A program made the translations under genes and the position numbers. From Algoriphagus sp. (GTDB lineage Bacteria; Bacteroidota; Bacteroidia; Cytophagales; Cyclobacteriaceae), in NCBI GenBank assembly GCA_023255285.1, contig JALRIY010000031.1:1-15634 (forward strand): 15,634 nt of DNA. The letters are read 5' to 3'. The notes beneath the pieces are model-generated. The model ran no database searches and was not told the DNA's origin. It saw only the letters and a program-made list of their open reading frames with translations. The first letter of the stretch is position 1, and each line of letters opens with the position of its first letter. This document shows, piece by piece, positions 1 to 8,075 of this stretch.

Positions 1-373
1 ATTCAATGGTAAGTAAAGAGAGCTCCTCATGGGGAATCCCTTTTAATAAGCTATATTCCAAGGCATGAGAGAAGGGGCCATGTCCAATATCATGCAAAAG
101 AATAGCAATAAGTGCACCCTCGTATTCCTCTTCAGTGATTTCTGTTCCCTTAATCCGGAGGTTATCTAAAGTAATACTCATAAGGTGCATGGCACCCAAG
201 GCATGGTGAAACCGGGTATGCAAGGCACCTGGATAGACAAAGTCAGTTAAACCCAATTGCCTAATTCGGCGTAATCTTTGAAAGTAAGGATGGTCAATGA
301 TGGCAAAAATTAACTCGCTAGGTATGGTGATAAAACCATAAACGGGATCATTGAGTATTTTCTGGCTTTTCAA
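1..373 (-). CDS. HD-domain phosphohydrolase, dGTPase-like (3' part outside window)
   Basis: Only the first 124 codons are present; the gene runs off the left edge. The reading begins MKSQKILNDPVYGFITI, which resembles the N-terminus of the Bacteroidetes HD-superfamily proteins related to dNTP triphosphohydrolases. Visible metal-site elements are H52/H56-H57 in LHTRFHH and the HD pair H94-D95 in LLHDIGHGPFSH. Family members hydrolyse nucleotides or other phosphoesters with a metal bound by the HD residues; the substrate of this one cannot be read from sequence. The start is TTG at 371-373: the codon just upstream is an in-frame TGA (374-376), and the next ATG codons are far inside the conserved part (residue 62). 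It is divergent from porX with a 59-base gap that holds candidate promoters for both. Family assignment is secure; the exact function is not. Confidence 0.9.
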   Translation of the reverse strand, partial: MKSQKILNDPVYGFITIPSELIFAIIDHPYFQRLRRIRQLGLTDFVYPGALHTRFHHALGAMHLMSITLDNLRIKGTEITEEEYEGALIAILLHDIGHGPFSHALEYSLLKGIPHEELSLLTIE

Positions 374-383
374 TCAGCACGGA

Positions 384-414
384 TTTGATTGACTCAAAAG
401 TAATTATAATTTTA
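384..414 (+). promoter_or_regulatory. candidate porX promoter (Bacteroidetes type)
   Basis: TTTG at 384-387 is followed by exactly 19 bases and then TAATTTTA at 407-414. This fits the consensus TTTG-N19-TAnnTTTG with one mismatch in the last base. Transcription would begin around 420, leaving a leader of about a dozen bases before the porX ATG at 433. The assignment rests on pattern match and position only. Confidence 0.5.
395..402 (-). promoter_or_regulatory. candidate -7 element for the HD-domain gene
   Basis: On the minus strand this reads TACTTTTG, an exact match to the Bacteroidetes -7 consensus TAnnTTTG. It lies about 22 bases before the TTG start at 373, so the leader would be short. 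I find no good TTTG at the usual -33 spacing, which lowers confidence. The element falls between the -33 and -7 boxes proposed for porX. Confidence 0.35.
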
Positions 415-432
415 GAAGAAAAGGGAAGAAAG

Positions 433-1992
433 ATGTCTCAAAAATTCCAAGTCTTGTGGGCAGACGATGAAATTGACCTACTCAAACCACACCTCTTGTT
501 TTTAGAAGCAAAAGGATGCGTAATTACCACCGTGAATTCGGGTATAGACGCCATAGAAGAAGTTGAAAAAGCAAATTTCGATGTCATATTTTTAGATGAA
601 ATGATGCCAGGGATGACAGGATTGGAGACCTTGCAACAAATAAAGCAGCTAAAGCCTCAGATTCCTGTGGTCATGATTACCAAAAGCGAGGAAGAACAAT
701 TGATGGATGAAGCAATTGGTGGCAAAATAGCAGATTACTTAATCAAACCCCTTAACCCAAGTCAAATTTGGCTCTCTGTTAAAAGAATCCTCCAAAATAG
801 ACAACTCATAGATACGAGGACAGCCAAAAATTACCAACAAGAGTTTAGGCAAATTGGCGAAGCCTTGAATGAAGCATCTTCTCCCCAAGCCTGGACTGAT
901 TTATACAAAAAGCTTACTTTTTGGGAAATGGAAATTGATCGCACTGAAAATAAAAATATGTTGGAAGTGCTTGAAGCCCAAAAAACTGAGGCTAATTCTT
1001 CCTTCAGTCGATTCGTTAAAGCAAATTACTTGGATTGGATTGCCCATCCCGAGGAAGATGCTCCCTTGCTTTCACCGCAAGTTTTAAAAGAATGGGTATT
1101 TCCTATTTTAAAAAAGAAAAGGCCATTATTTTTTATTTTGATTGATAATCTTCGGCTAGACCAATGGGAGGAAATTGAACCCCTGCTTAGTCCCTATTTT
1201 CATATAGAAGAAAAGTCAAGTTACTACAGCATCCTCCCCACTACGACCGCCTTTGCTAGAAATTCCTTATTTTCTGGAATGATGCCGGCAGAGATGGCTA
1301 GTCGCTACCCTCACCTTTGGGAAGATGAAAATTCGGATGAAGGGAAGAATAAAAACGAAGAACTCTGGCTTAAGCTTAATCTTGAAAAAAATAAGCTTCC
1401 TGTAAGATTCTCCTACCACAAGATTTTACAAATGCACGAAGGGAAAGCCATTTTGGATCAATTCCATTCCTTGGTACAAAATGAATTTACAGTGTTAGTA
1501 TATAATTTTGTAGATATGATTTCACATGCGCGAACGGACATGAAAATGATTCGGGAACTTGCGCCCGATGAGTCGGCATACCGTTCACTTACCCGGAGTT
1601 GGTTTGAGCACTCTTCTTTATTTGAACTCATGAAAAAAATACAGCATGCTGGTGGAGAAGTGATATTGACTACTGATCATGGAACAAAACGAGTAAATAA
1701 ACCCTACCGGATTGTTGGTGATAAAAATGTGACTACCAACCTCCGTTACAAACAAGGGAAAAATCTAAGCTTTGAGTCAGGAAAGGTTTTTGAAATTCGT
1801 AATCCACAAGAAGCTCAACTACCTCGTTTAAATGTATCTTCTACCTATGTATTTGCTGTAGAGGATTATTTCTTTGCCTACCCCAATAATTACAACCATT
1901 ATGTAAATCATTACAAGGATACCTTTCAGCATGGTGGAATTTCCTTAGAAGAAATGATTGTTCCTATTGTACATTTGCGATCTAAACGCTAA
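433..1992 (+). CDS. porX: PorX-type response regulator with PglZ domain (T9SS regulator)
   Basis: A cytoplasmic two-component regulator of 519 residues, close to the known PorX length. The N-terminal receiver domain (about 4-120) carries the acidic pair D11-D12, the phospho-acceptor D55 in FLDEMMPG, T83 and K105. A helical linker leads to a C-terminal PglZ/alkaline-phosphatase-fold domain. The expected metal and nucleophile residues are all visible: D238 (LIDNLRLD), the TTT at 270-272, D361 and H365 (VDMISH), D415-H416 (TTDHGT) and H500 (QHGG). PorX works with the histidine kinase PorY and a sigma factor to control type IX secretion genes, and its PglZ domain has been reported as a phosphodiesterase on nucleotide substrates. 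I chose the ATG at 433: the frame is open back to a TTG at 385, but the extra 16 residues are not domain-like and AAGGGAAG sits just before 433. porY is not in this window. Confidence 0.95.
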   Translation: MSQKFQVLWADDEIDLLKPHLLFLEAKGCVITTVNSGIDAIEEVEKANFDVIFLDEMMPGMTGLETLQQIKQLKPQIPVVMITKSEEEQLMDEAIGGKIADYLIKPLNPSQIWLSVKRILQNRQLIDTRTAKNYQQEFRQIGEALNEASSPQAWTDLYKKLTFWEMEIDRTENKNMLEVLEAQKTEANSSFSRFVKANYLDWIAHPEEDAPLLSPQVLKEWVFPILKKKRPLFFILIDNLRLDQWEEIEPLLSPYFHIEEKSSYYSILPTTTAFARNSLFSGMMPAEMASRYPHLWEDENSDEGKNKNEELWLKLNLEKNKLPVRFSYHKILQMHEGKAILDQFHSLVQNEFTVLVYNFVDMISHARTDMKMIRELAPDESAYRSLTRSWFEHSSLFELMKKIQHAGGEVILTTDHGTKRVNKPYRIVGDKNVTTNLRYKQGKNLSFESGKVFEIRNPQEAQLPRLNVSSTYVFAVEDYFFAYPNNYNHYVNHYKDTFQHGGISLEEMIVPIVHLRSKR

Positions 1993-1997
1993 AAATT

Positions 1998-2429
1998 TTG
2001 AGTTTTTTTTCTTACGACAAGTCACAACTCGACGAAGTAGCTTTGCAGCTACTACAAGAAGCAGGGGAGGAAAAAGTCTGGGTTTTCAAAGGGCAAATGG
2101 GTGCTGGTAAAACCACACTTATCAAATCACTAGCAAAGGCCTTACAGGTAACGGATCAGGTGAGTAGTCCCACTTTTGGAATTGTAAATGAATACGAAAC
2201 CTATTCAAATGGGCCAATCTTTCATTTTGACTTTTATCGATTGGAGGATCCTATAGAGGCATTGGATATTGGAATAGAAGAGTATTTTTATAGTGGAAAT
2301 TATTGTTGGCTCGAATGGGCTGAAAACATCGGAGCCCTTTTGCCTGACCGGTTTTTTCTAATTGAGCTTACGATTGAATCCGAAACTAGAAGATTATTAA
2401 CCACTCACCACCACCAAGATGGCCAATGA
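1998..2429 (+). CDS. tsaE: tRNA t6A biosynthesis ATPase TsaE
   Basis: A P-loop ATPase (143 residues, usual length about 135-155) that helps TsaB and TsaD make N6-threonylcarbamoyladenosine at position 37 of ANN-decoding tRNAs. Visible signatures are the Walker A motif GQMGAGKTT (32-40), SSPTFGIVNEY (56-66), DFYRLE (78-83) and WLEWAEN (104-110). It begins 5 bases after the porX stop and its end overlaps the next start by 11 bases, so it is probably co-transcribed with both. No ATG is available: the frame is closed by TAA at 1983-1985 and the first internal Met (34) lies inside the P-loop. The start must therefore be TTG at 1998 or, less likely, ATT at 1995. tsaB and tsaD are not in the window. 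Confidence 0.95.
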   Translation: MSFFSYDKSQLDEVALQLLQEAGEEKVWVFKGQMGAGKTTLIKSLAKALQVTDQVSSPTFGIVNEYETYSNGPIFHFDFYRLEDPIEALDIGIEEYFYSGNYCWLEWAENIGALLPDRFFLIELTIESETRRLLTTHHHQDGQ

Positions 2430-3630
2430 ATTGTCAGGAATTGCCGCTGTGGGATTGATCCCCAAAGAGTCTCCTGCTCCACAAAAAAAAGGAGGGAGCC
2501 CCATCACTTTGGGAATGCCGAAAGAAATTTCAACAGAGGAAAAACGGGTAGTTCTTAGCCCCGAATCGGTTCGTATTTTGAGTCAAAATGGCATCACTGT
2601 ACTCGTAGAAACCTTAGCTGGAGAGCGTGCCAAGTTCTCAGATCAGCAGTTTTCGGATGCAGGAGCAAAAATAGCCTACTCGTCAAAGGAAGTCTTTGCT
2701 GCCGATGTGGTGGTAAAAGTAAATGCACCTACCGAAGAAGAAATTACAGACATGAGCCCGGGTGCATGCTTAATTTCAGCCTTACAACTTGAAAAACAAG
2801 ACTCTAGTTACATTCAAGCACTCAATTCAAAAAAAATAACAGCATTAGCTTTTGAATACCTAGAAGATAAAGTGGGGGGGATGCCCGTCGTTCGCGCCAT
2901 GTCTGAAATAGCAGGCAGCACAGTGATGCTTATTGCCTCGGAATACCTTTCTAGTGTAAACGAGGGTAAAGGATTGATTTTAGGAGGCATAACTGGTGTT
3001 CCGCCAACACAAGTAGTGATTATTGGTGCGGGGACTGTGGCTGAATATGCCGCAAGAACTGCTCTTGGTCTGGGAGCCAACATCCAAGTTTTTGACAATC
3101 ACCTGTACAAGTTGCGACGGATCAAGCAGCTTCTCGGACAACAAATCGCAACTGCCACAATTGATAATGCAAGCCTTTCTCAGGCACTTGCAGAAGCAGA
3201 TGTAGTAATTGGAGCTTTGCGTGCAGAAAAAGGAAGAAATAAAATTGTGGTAACCGAAGAAATGGTCGCAAAAATGATTCCTGGTAGCATTGTTATTGAT
3301 GTAGGAATCGATCAAGGGGGTTGTTTTGAAACCTCTCGCATGACCACCCATCAAAACCCAGTGTATCGTGTCCATGAGGTGATTCACTATTGTGTGCCCA
3401 ATGTTGCCTCTCGAGTAGCGCGTACGGCTTCCTATTCACTAAGCAATATTTTCACGCCTATTTTACTTCAAATGAACGACCTAGGAGGAGCTGAGGAAAT
3501 GATATTCACCTACAAATGGTTTCTCAAAGGAGTTTACACTTACCGAGGTAGCTTGACCAATGCTTTTTTGGCAAAGAAATTTGGACTTAGCCATAAAGAA
3601 CTGCAATTGCTACTTGCTGCTCGGTATTAA
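2419..3630 (+). CDS. alanine dehydrogenase / PntA-like NAD-dependent dehydrogenase
   Basis: A 403-residue protein of the alanine dehydrogenase / transhydrogenase-alpha superfamily. The N-terminal catalytic half (about 28-165) has KRV at R43 and VVVKVNAP at K100, matching the substrate-binding Arg and Lys of alanine dehydrogenase. The central Rossmann domain shows GAGTVAEYAAR (203-213), and D298 in GIDQGGC matches the conserved Asp of the second half. The catalytic His of classical Ald (H96 in the Mycobacterium enzyme) aligns with Q123 (SALQLEK). Classical Ald interconverts L-alanine and pyruvate with NAD; the Gln makes that activity less certain. An N-terminal extension of about 27 residues precedes the conserved part. 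The start is the ATG overlapping the end of tsaE. The fold is certain, the substrate is not. Confidence 0.85.
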   Translation: MANELSGIAAVGLIPKESPAPQKKGGSPITLGMPKEISTEEKRVVLSPESVRILSQNGITVLVETLAGERAKFSDQQFSDAGAKIAYSSKEVFAADVVVKVNAPTEEEITDMSPGACLISALQLEKQDSSYIQALNSKKITALAFEYLEDKVGGMPVVRAMSEIAGSTVMLIASEYLSSVNEGKGLILGGITGVPPTQVVIIGAGTVAEYAARTALGLGANIQVFDNHLYKLRRIKQLLGQQIATATIDNASLSQALAEADVVIGALRAEKGRNKIVVTEEMVAKMIPGSIVIDVGIDQGGCFETSRMTTHQNPVYRVHEVIHYCVPNVASRVARTASYSLSNIFTPILLQMNDLGGAEEMIFTYKWFLKGVYTYRGSLTNAFLAKKFGLSHKELQLLLAARY

Positions 3631-3652
3631 TTTGATGCAGATGAATCCCTCG

Positions 3653-3682
3653 TTTCAGATTAAAAAAAATGGCTTAATTTTG
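3653..3682 (+). promoter_or_regulatory. candidate internal promoter before the periplasmic-binding gene
   Basis: TAATTTTG at 3675-3682 is an exact match to the Bacteroidetes -7 consensus. TTTC at 3653-3656 lies 18 bases upstream, one base off the -33 sequence and one off the usual spacing. Transcription would begin about 25 bases before the ATG at 3716. It lies in the 85-base gap between two same-strand genes, so it could separate this gene and hemL from the porX-tsaE transcript. Confidence 0.45.
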
Positions 3683-3715
3683 ATAGAATCATCTGCGAAC
3701 TCCCAAACAGCGCGT

Positions 3716-5353
3716 ATGCGAAAAACCCTACTTGTTCTTTCCTTTATTTTTAGTACTGCTTTAGCCATTGCCCAACAGCTGCCTCCAGCCTATATCAAAG
3801 CAAAATCAGATTTAGAGGCCAAAGAATATATGCTAGCAAAAGAGGGGTTTTCTTCATTCTTGAATGAAGCTTACTATGGGGTCCTTTCTTACTATGCTGC
3901 TTTTCATACCGCAGAAGCTGCCCTTCAACTTACACAAGTTCCTCAGGCCATTGAATTGTTGGCCTCCTTGAAGGGAAAAGATTGGGGTAAATCAGACGAG
4001 GCAACCTACCTACTCGCTTTGGCTTACTTTCAAAATAATCAACTGGTAGCAGGCCTTCAATCATTGAAGGGGCTTACTCGCGAACCATTTTTGAGCAAAG
4101 GGTATCGCGCTACGTTTGAATACCTAAAAAATTCCTCGCCAAGTTTTTTGATCACACATTTGGCTGAGTTTCAAGAAAACCAAGGATTCACTGCTGCTTT
4201 GGCGTATGGTTTGCATCGTAAATCCATCATGTCTGCTTCCGAAAGAAACACGCTCAACCAACTAATTCAATCGGGTACACAATCCGAATTAAAAGATAAA
4301 GTGTTGGATGTGGTCCTAATTCTCCCGTTTACAACAAGTTCAGAACAGGCAATTTCCAATTTGGAGTCAAGTAATTTCATATTCGAACTTTACCAAGGAA
4401 TATCCTTGGAAGTAGCTTCTCTTAAAGCACAAGGAGAAGCCATCCAATTGCATACTTTCGATTCAAAACGGGATCTTAATTACCTCAATTTTTTAGTCAA
4501 AGATCCTACAATACTTGCTGCGGATGTTATTATTGGGCCTATTTATGCAGAAGAAAGTGAATTGATTAGCGCATTTGCTGAGGCACAGCAGATTCCATTT
4601 ATTCATCCCCTCTCCAATCTTGGAGATCGTTTTGAAAAAAACCAATACAGCTATTTGTTTAGACCCTCCTTGAATTCCTTAGCTGAAGGGATTGTGCAAG
4701 CATTGAAAACGCAAAATATGGGTAATAAAGTAGCTGTCGGCTACAGTGCTTCCTCACGAGATGAACAACTAGGCCTGCTTCTCCAAAATAAGTTGAAAAC
4801 CGAAGGCTTTGATTTATTGAAAATTCAACAAGTAGATTCTAAATCAGTAGCCAGTTTTCTTCAAAACCTTGGCTTACAAATTGGAAAGCAGCCTGCTATC
4901 AATCAAGTAATATTACTTTCTGATGATCCAGCACTTGCTCAGCCTGTTTTTTCGTTGATGGAAAGCATAACGACAAATGTCCCCTTACTAGTAATGGACT
5001 CTTGGTTAGGATTTAATTTTTCCAATTACGAGATGCTTGAATTTTCTAATTTTTATTTCATCTCTAATAATACACCTCGGTTCCATTCAGAAAGTGTAGA
5101 GACTTTTCGTGAGCTGTATTATGAAAAACATTTGCAATTCCCTTCAACCAACGCCCTGTTGGGCGCAGAATTAGTGCATATGGTCTTTACTAATGCCGAA
5201 TTCGCAAATGATTTTGATCTTCGCCCTAGTTTAAATCAGAAAGGCTACCAACCTGGTCGACTTTCTTGGGGATTTAATTTTCAAAAAGTAAACAACAATA
5301 GCTATTCCCCAGTTTTTAAACTCGAAGGGGGAGAACTAATTCCTTTACGATAA
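3716..5353 (+). CDS. secreted TPR-like plus type-1 periplasmic-binding-fold protein
   Basis: A 545-residue exported protein. It opens with a signal peptide (MRK, a hydrophobic core, then ALAIA before QQ), with cleavage probably after about residue 20. There is no lipobox cysteine. The next 170 or so residues form alpha-helical pairs rich in Ala, Tyr and Leu that look like tetratricopeptide repeats. From about residue 195 (KVLDVVLILPF) the sequence follows the type-1 periplasmic-binding fold: alternating strands and helices, DVIIGPIYAEE, IPFIHPLSN, then a second lobe with VAVGY and QVILLSDDP. Relatives are annotated as amino-acid ABC-transporter-like binding proteins or LppC. The domain order resembles E. 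coli LpoA, the outer-membrane activator of PBP1A, but this is only an architectural parallel. No transporter genes lie beside it. I chose the ATG at 3716 because it starts the signal peptide; the open frame back to 3560 runs into the preceding gene. hemL begins 3 bases after its stop. Confidence 0.75.
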   Translation: MRKTLLVLSFIFSTALAIAQQLPPAYIKAKSDLEAKEYMLAKEGFSSFLNEAYYGVLSYYAAFHTAEAALQLTQVPQAIELLASLKGKDWGKSDEATYLLALAYFQNNQLVAGLQSLKGLTREPFLSKGYRATFEYLKNSSPSFLITHLAEFQENQGFTAALAYGLHRKSIMSASERNTLNQLIQSGTQSELKDKVLDVVLILPFTTSSEQAISNLESSNFIFELYQGISLEVASLKAQGEAIQLHTFDSKRDLNYLNFLVKDPTILAADVIIGPIYAEESELISAFAEAQQIPFIHPLSNLGDRFEKNQYSYLFRPSLNSLAEGIVQALKTQNMGNKVAVGYSASSRDEQLGLLLQNKLKTEGFDLLKIQQVDSKSVASFLQNLGLQIGKQPAINQVILLSDDPALAQPVFSLMESITTNVPLLVMDSWLGFNFSNYEMLEFSNFYFISNNTPRFHSESVETFRELYYEKHLQFPSTNALLGAELVHMVFTNAEFANDFDLRPSLNQKGYQPGRLSWGFNFQKVNNNSYSPVFKLEGGELIPLR

Positions 5354-5356
5354 CTC

Positions 5357-6646
5357 ATGCAAATTTCTGAAAGCAAAAGGCTCTTTGCCCATGCTAAAAA
5401 TTTTATCCCTGGAGGAGTTAATTCTCCAGTTCGTGCTTTTCGTGCAGTAGGCGGTGAACCTATCTTCATTAAGAAAGCAGATGGAGCATTTATTTACGAT
5501 GAGGATGGAAACTCTTTTATCGAATTAATCAATAGCTGGGGACCCATGCTTTTGGGACATAATTCCCCTATAATCCGGGAGGCAGTGATCCGTGCTATGG
5601 AAGATGGAACTTCCTTTGGTGCACCTACAGCTCGTGAGGTGGAAATGGCTGAACTCCTAGTTCAAATGGTTCCTTCTCTCGAAAAAGTACGCATGGTCAA
5701 TTCGGGTACCGAAGCCACCATGTCTGCGATTCGGGTAGCAAGAGGATACACCGGAAGAGATAAAATCATCAAGATGGAAGGGCATTACCATGGACATGGG
5801 GATTCCTTTCTAATCGCAGCAGGTTCTGGGGCAATTACTATGGGACATCCCGATTCTCCGGGAGTTACTTTAGGAACAGCTAAGGACACGCTATTGGCTC
5901 CTTTTAATGATTTAGTAGCTATTGAAGCCTTAGTAGATGCCAATAAAGGACAAGTTGCAGCCCTGATTTTAGAGCCCGTTGCCGGAAACATGGGACTTAC
6001 CTTGCCACAAGAGGATTACCTAAAAGGACTGAGGGAAATCTGTACCCGTGAAGGAATCGTTTTGATTTTTGACGAGGTGATGACAGGATTTCGATTGGCC
6101 AAAGGCGGAGCGCAAGAACGTTTTGGTGTAATTCCAGATTTGACCACATTGGGTAAAATTATTGGTGGAGGGATGCCAGTGGGTGCTTATGGTGGAAAAA
6201 AAGAGATCATGGACTTTGTTTCGCCAGCGGGCCCTGTATATCAAGCAGGGACACTTTCTGGCAACCCCATTGCAATGGCAGCAGGATTGGCTATGCTAAG
6301 GCACCTTGACTCACATCCCGAAGTCTATGCTCAATTGGAATCTATTGGAAATCAACTTTGCTCCGGAATAAAGAATATTAATACTAAGCTAGGATTTGAC
6401 TATACCCTGAATCAATTGGGCAGCATGTATTCATTGTTTTTTACCTCAGCACCTGTAACGGACTTTGAATCTGCAAAAAAATCAAACATCCCACTTTTTG
6501 GCCGTTATTTTCAAAGTATGCTGAAGAGAGGGGTCTATTTAGCTCCCTCTCAGTTTGAAAGTCTATTTTTATCTACCTCCTTGACGGACGAACTGATTGG
6601 GAAGGTCCTTCAAGCACATGAAGAAAGCATGAAAGAAATTCATTAA
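5357..6646 (+). CDS. hemL: glutamate-1-semialdehyde 2,1-aminomutase
   Basis: A PLP enzyme that converts glutamate-1-semialdehyde to 5-aminolevulinate, the second step of the C5 route to haem. At 429 residues it has the normal family length. Key features are the N-terminal FIPGGVNSPVRAF, NSGTEATMSAIR (115-126), GHYHGHGD (142-149), FDEVMTGFR (238-246) and the PLP lysine K267 in TTLGKIIGGGMPVGAYGG. It starts 3 bases after the preceding stop, which implies co-transcription and possibly translational coupling with the periplasmic protein. No other haem gene is present in the window. All catalytic parts appear intact. Confidence 0.98.
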   Translation: MQISESKRLFAHAKNFIPGGVNSPVRAFRAVGGEPIFIKKADGAFIYDEDGNSFIELINSWGPMLLGHNSPIIREAVIRAMEDGTSFGAPTAREVEMAELLVQMVPSLEKVRMVNSGTEATMSAIRVARGYTGRDKIIKMEGHYHGHGDSFLIAAGSGAITMGHPDSPGVTLGTAKDTLLAPFNDLVAIEALVDANKGQVAALILEPVAGNMGLTLPQEDYLKGLREICTREGIVLIFDEVMTGFRLAKGGAQERFGVIPDLTTLGKIIGGGMPVGAYGGKKEIMDFVSPAGPVYQAGTLSGNPIAMAAGLAMLRHLDSHPEVYAQLESIGNQLCSGIKNINTKLGFDYTLNQLGSMYSLFFTSAPVTDFESAKKSNIPLFGRYFQSMLKRGVYLAPSQFESLFLSTSLTDELIGKVLQAHEESMKEIH

Positions 6647-6659
6647 GGGCAGTAAAATT

Positions 6660-7007
6660 ATGAAAGTTTACGGCATAAAAAATTGCGATACAATGAAGAA
6701 GACCTTTACTCTTTTGGAGGAGAAAGGAGTTTCTTACGAATTCTTCGATTACAAAAAGCAGACTCCTTCTATTGAGCTGCTCCGAAGTTTTTTGTCCAAA
6801 ACTAGTTTGGATAGTTTAATTAATCGCAAAGGGACAACCTTTAGGAAGTTGGAGGATGCTCAGAAGGAAGCCTTGAAGTATGAGTCATCGGCACTTCCAA
6901 TTTTAATGGCACAGCCTAGTGTCATCAAAAGACCTTTGATTGAATATGCAGATGGAAGTATTACTTTGGGTTTTGTGCCTGAGCAGATACTAACAAAGCT
7001 GAAGTAA
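6660..7007 (+). CDS. ArsC/Spx-family (YffB-like) protein
   Basis: A small thioredoxin-fold protein of 115 residues. It begins MKVYGIKNCDTMKK with a single cysteine, C9, rather than a CxxC pair, and carries the family signature KRPL with R91. The NCDTMKK start and short length fit the YffB-like branch of COG1393 better than Spx, which has a CxxC. Such proteins are often labelled arsenate reductase by homology, but no arsenic genes are near and glutathione-dependent reduction is only one possibility. It follows hemL by 13 bases and is likely the last gene of that transcript. The 36-base convergent gap to the next gene has no convincing terminator that I can see. Confidence 0.88.
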   Translation: MKVYGIKNCDTMKKTFTLLEEKGVSYEFFDYKKQTPSIELLRSFLSKTSLDSLINRKGTTFRKLEDAQKEALKYESSALPILMAQPSVIKRPLIEYADGSITLGFVPEQILTKLK

Positions 7008-7043
7008 AAGAATTATAAGGTCAGAATTCTAATTACTGAATAA

Positions 7044-8000
7044 TCAGGATTTTCCTGGAAAAAATGCGGGTAAGTTTGCTAAGATATCTTTGGTCATGCT
7101 ATCCAAGTCATAATCAGGTTCCCAACCCCAATCCGCTCTAGCTTTACTGTCATCAATGCTGTCTGGCCAAGAGTCTGCAATGGATTGACGGAAATCCACT
7201 TGGTAGTTTATTTCAAAGCTGGGTACCTCTTTTTTGATACTTGCAAAGATTTCCTTCGGAGAAAAACTCATCCCTGCGAGGTTGTAGCTCGAACGGATTT
7301 TGACTACTTCTTTGGGTGCGTTCATCAAATCTAAGGTAGCTTTGATAGCATCCGGCATATACATCATAGGTAGATAGGTATCTTCGCTCAAAAAACATCT
7401 AAATGGCCGCTTTGCTATTGCCTTGTGGTAAATATCCACCGCATAATCTGTGGTACCTCCACCGGGCAGGGATTTGTAGCCTATCAATCCTGGATAGCGT
7501 AGGCTACGCACGTCTACTCCATATTTTTCAAAGTAATACTTACACCAACCTTCACCTGCCAATTTACTGATTCCATAAACTGTATTCGGGTCTTTTTCGC
7601 AATACTGCGGAGTGTGAACTTTTGGGGTGCTCGGGCCAAATACTGCAATGGAAGAAGGCCAGTAGATTTTATCCAAGCCACATTCTTTTGCGAGTTCCAA
7701 CACATAAAGCAGACTATCCATATTGAGTTGCCAAGCAAAATGTGGATTTCTTTCACCGGTAGCGGAAAGTACTGCGGCGAGATGGTAGATCTGAGTCACC
7801 TTTTCTTTCTTCACCAATGTGCCCAAGGCATCCTTGTCCATCACATCCAATACCTCAAACCTGCAGAAAGGAAACTGTTCATTGGCAGTGCCCCTTAAAT
7901 CAGTCGCAATCACCTGATCTCCACCAAATTGATCTGCAAGCGAACGGGTTAATTCCGAGCCAAGCTGCCCAGCTGCTCCAATAACAAGGATTTTGTCCAT
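7044..8000 (-). CDS. tdh: L-threonine 3-dehydrogenase, SDR (epimerase-like) type
   Basis: A 318-residue extended short-chain dehydrogenase that oxidises L-threonine to 2-amino-3-ketobutyrate with NAD. Domain marks are the Rossmann loop GAAGQLG (8-14), D34 after strand 2 (probable NAD ribose contact), YHLAAVLS, the Ser pair at 116-117 (WPSSIAVFG), the catalytic Y142 and K146 (VYGISK), and the family-typical SLRYPGLIGYKSLPGGGTTDYA stretch (two segments around residue 170-185). This is the SDR enzyme known from Flavobacterium and animals, not the zinc-dependent E. coli type. I start it at the ATG at 8000 (MDKILVIG) rather than a TTG five codons upstream, because relatives begin close to this point. 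It is divergent from kbl, the enzyme that uses its product, which strongly supports the assignment. Confidence 0.95.
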   Translation of the reverse strand: MDKILVIGAAGQLGSELTRSLADQFGGDQVIATDLRGTANEQFPFCRFEVLDVMDKDALGTLVKKEKVTQIYHLAAVLSATGERNPHFAWQLNMDSLLYVLELAKECGLDKIYWPSSIAVFGPSTPKVHTPQYCEKDPNTVYGISKLAGEGWCKYYFEKYGVDVRSLRYPGLIGYKSLPGGGTTDYAVDIYHKAIAKRPFRCFLSEDTYLPMMYMPDAIKATLDLMNAPKEVVKIRSSYNLAGMSFSPKEIFASIKKEVPSFEINYQVDFRQSIADSWPDSIDDSKARADWGWEPDYDLDSMTKDILANLPAFFPGKS

Positions 8001-8047
8001 AGGTTGATGTTTCAAAAAAGCCCTAGCAGTGATGAGGGTTTTTGTTT

Positions 8048-8055
8048 TATATTTG
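8048..8055 (+). promoter_or_regulatory. candidate -7 element for kbl
   Basis: TATATTTG exactly matches TAnnTTTG, within the 155-base tdh-kbl divergent region. No TTTG is found at the -33 spacing, and the implied leader would be about 95 bases. AT-rich sequence makes chance matches likely, so confidence is low. Confidence 0.25.
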
Positions 8056-8067
8056 GGTTCACTAGCG

Positions 8068-8075
8068 CAAAAATA
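8068..8075 (-). promoter_or_regulatory. candidate -7 element for tdh
   Basis: On the minus strand this reads TATTTTTG, an exact TAnnTTTG match, about 68 bases before the tdh ATG. The -33 position does not hold a TTTG. If real, it would abut the kbl candidate so that the two promoters share a small region. Confidence 0.25.

Noticed and set aside
385..432. Sixteen-residue N-terminal extension of PorX from a TTG
   Set aside because: It overlaps the proposed promoter and is not domain-like; the ATG at 433 has a purine-rich AAGGGAAG before it and fits the usual PorX start.
2980..3387. Minus-strand frame of 135 codons inside the alanine-dehydrogenase-like gene
   Set aside because: It lies wholly inside a well-conserved gene on the other strand, and its Cys/His/Asn-rich translation resembles no protein.
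3560..3715. Upstream extension of the periplasmic protein
   Set aside because: It would bury the signal peptide 52 residues inside and overlap the preceding gene by 71 bases.
6660..7007. Arsenate-resistance function for the ArsC-like gene
   Set aside because: No ars regulator or pump is nearby, and YffB-like family members share this sequence without arsenate activity being shown.
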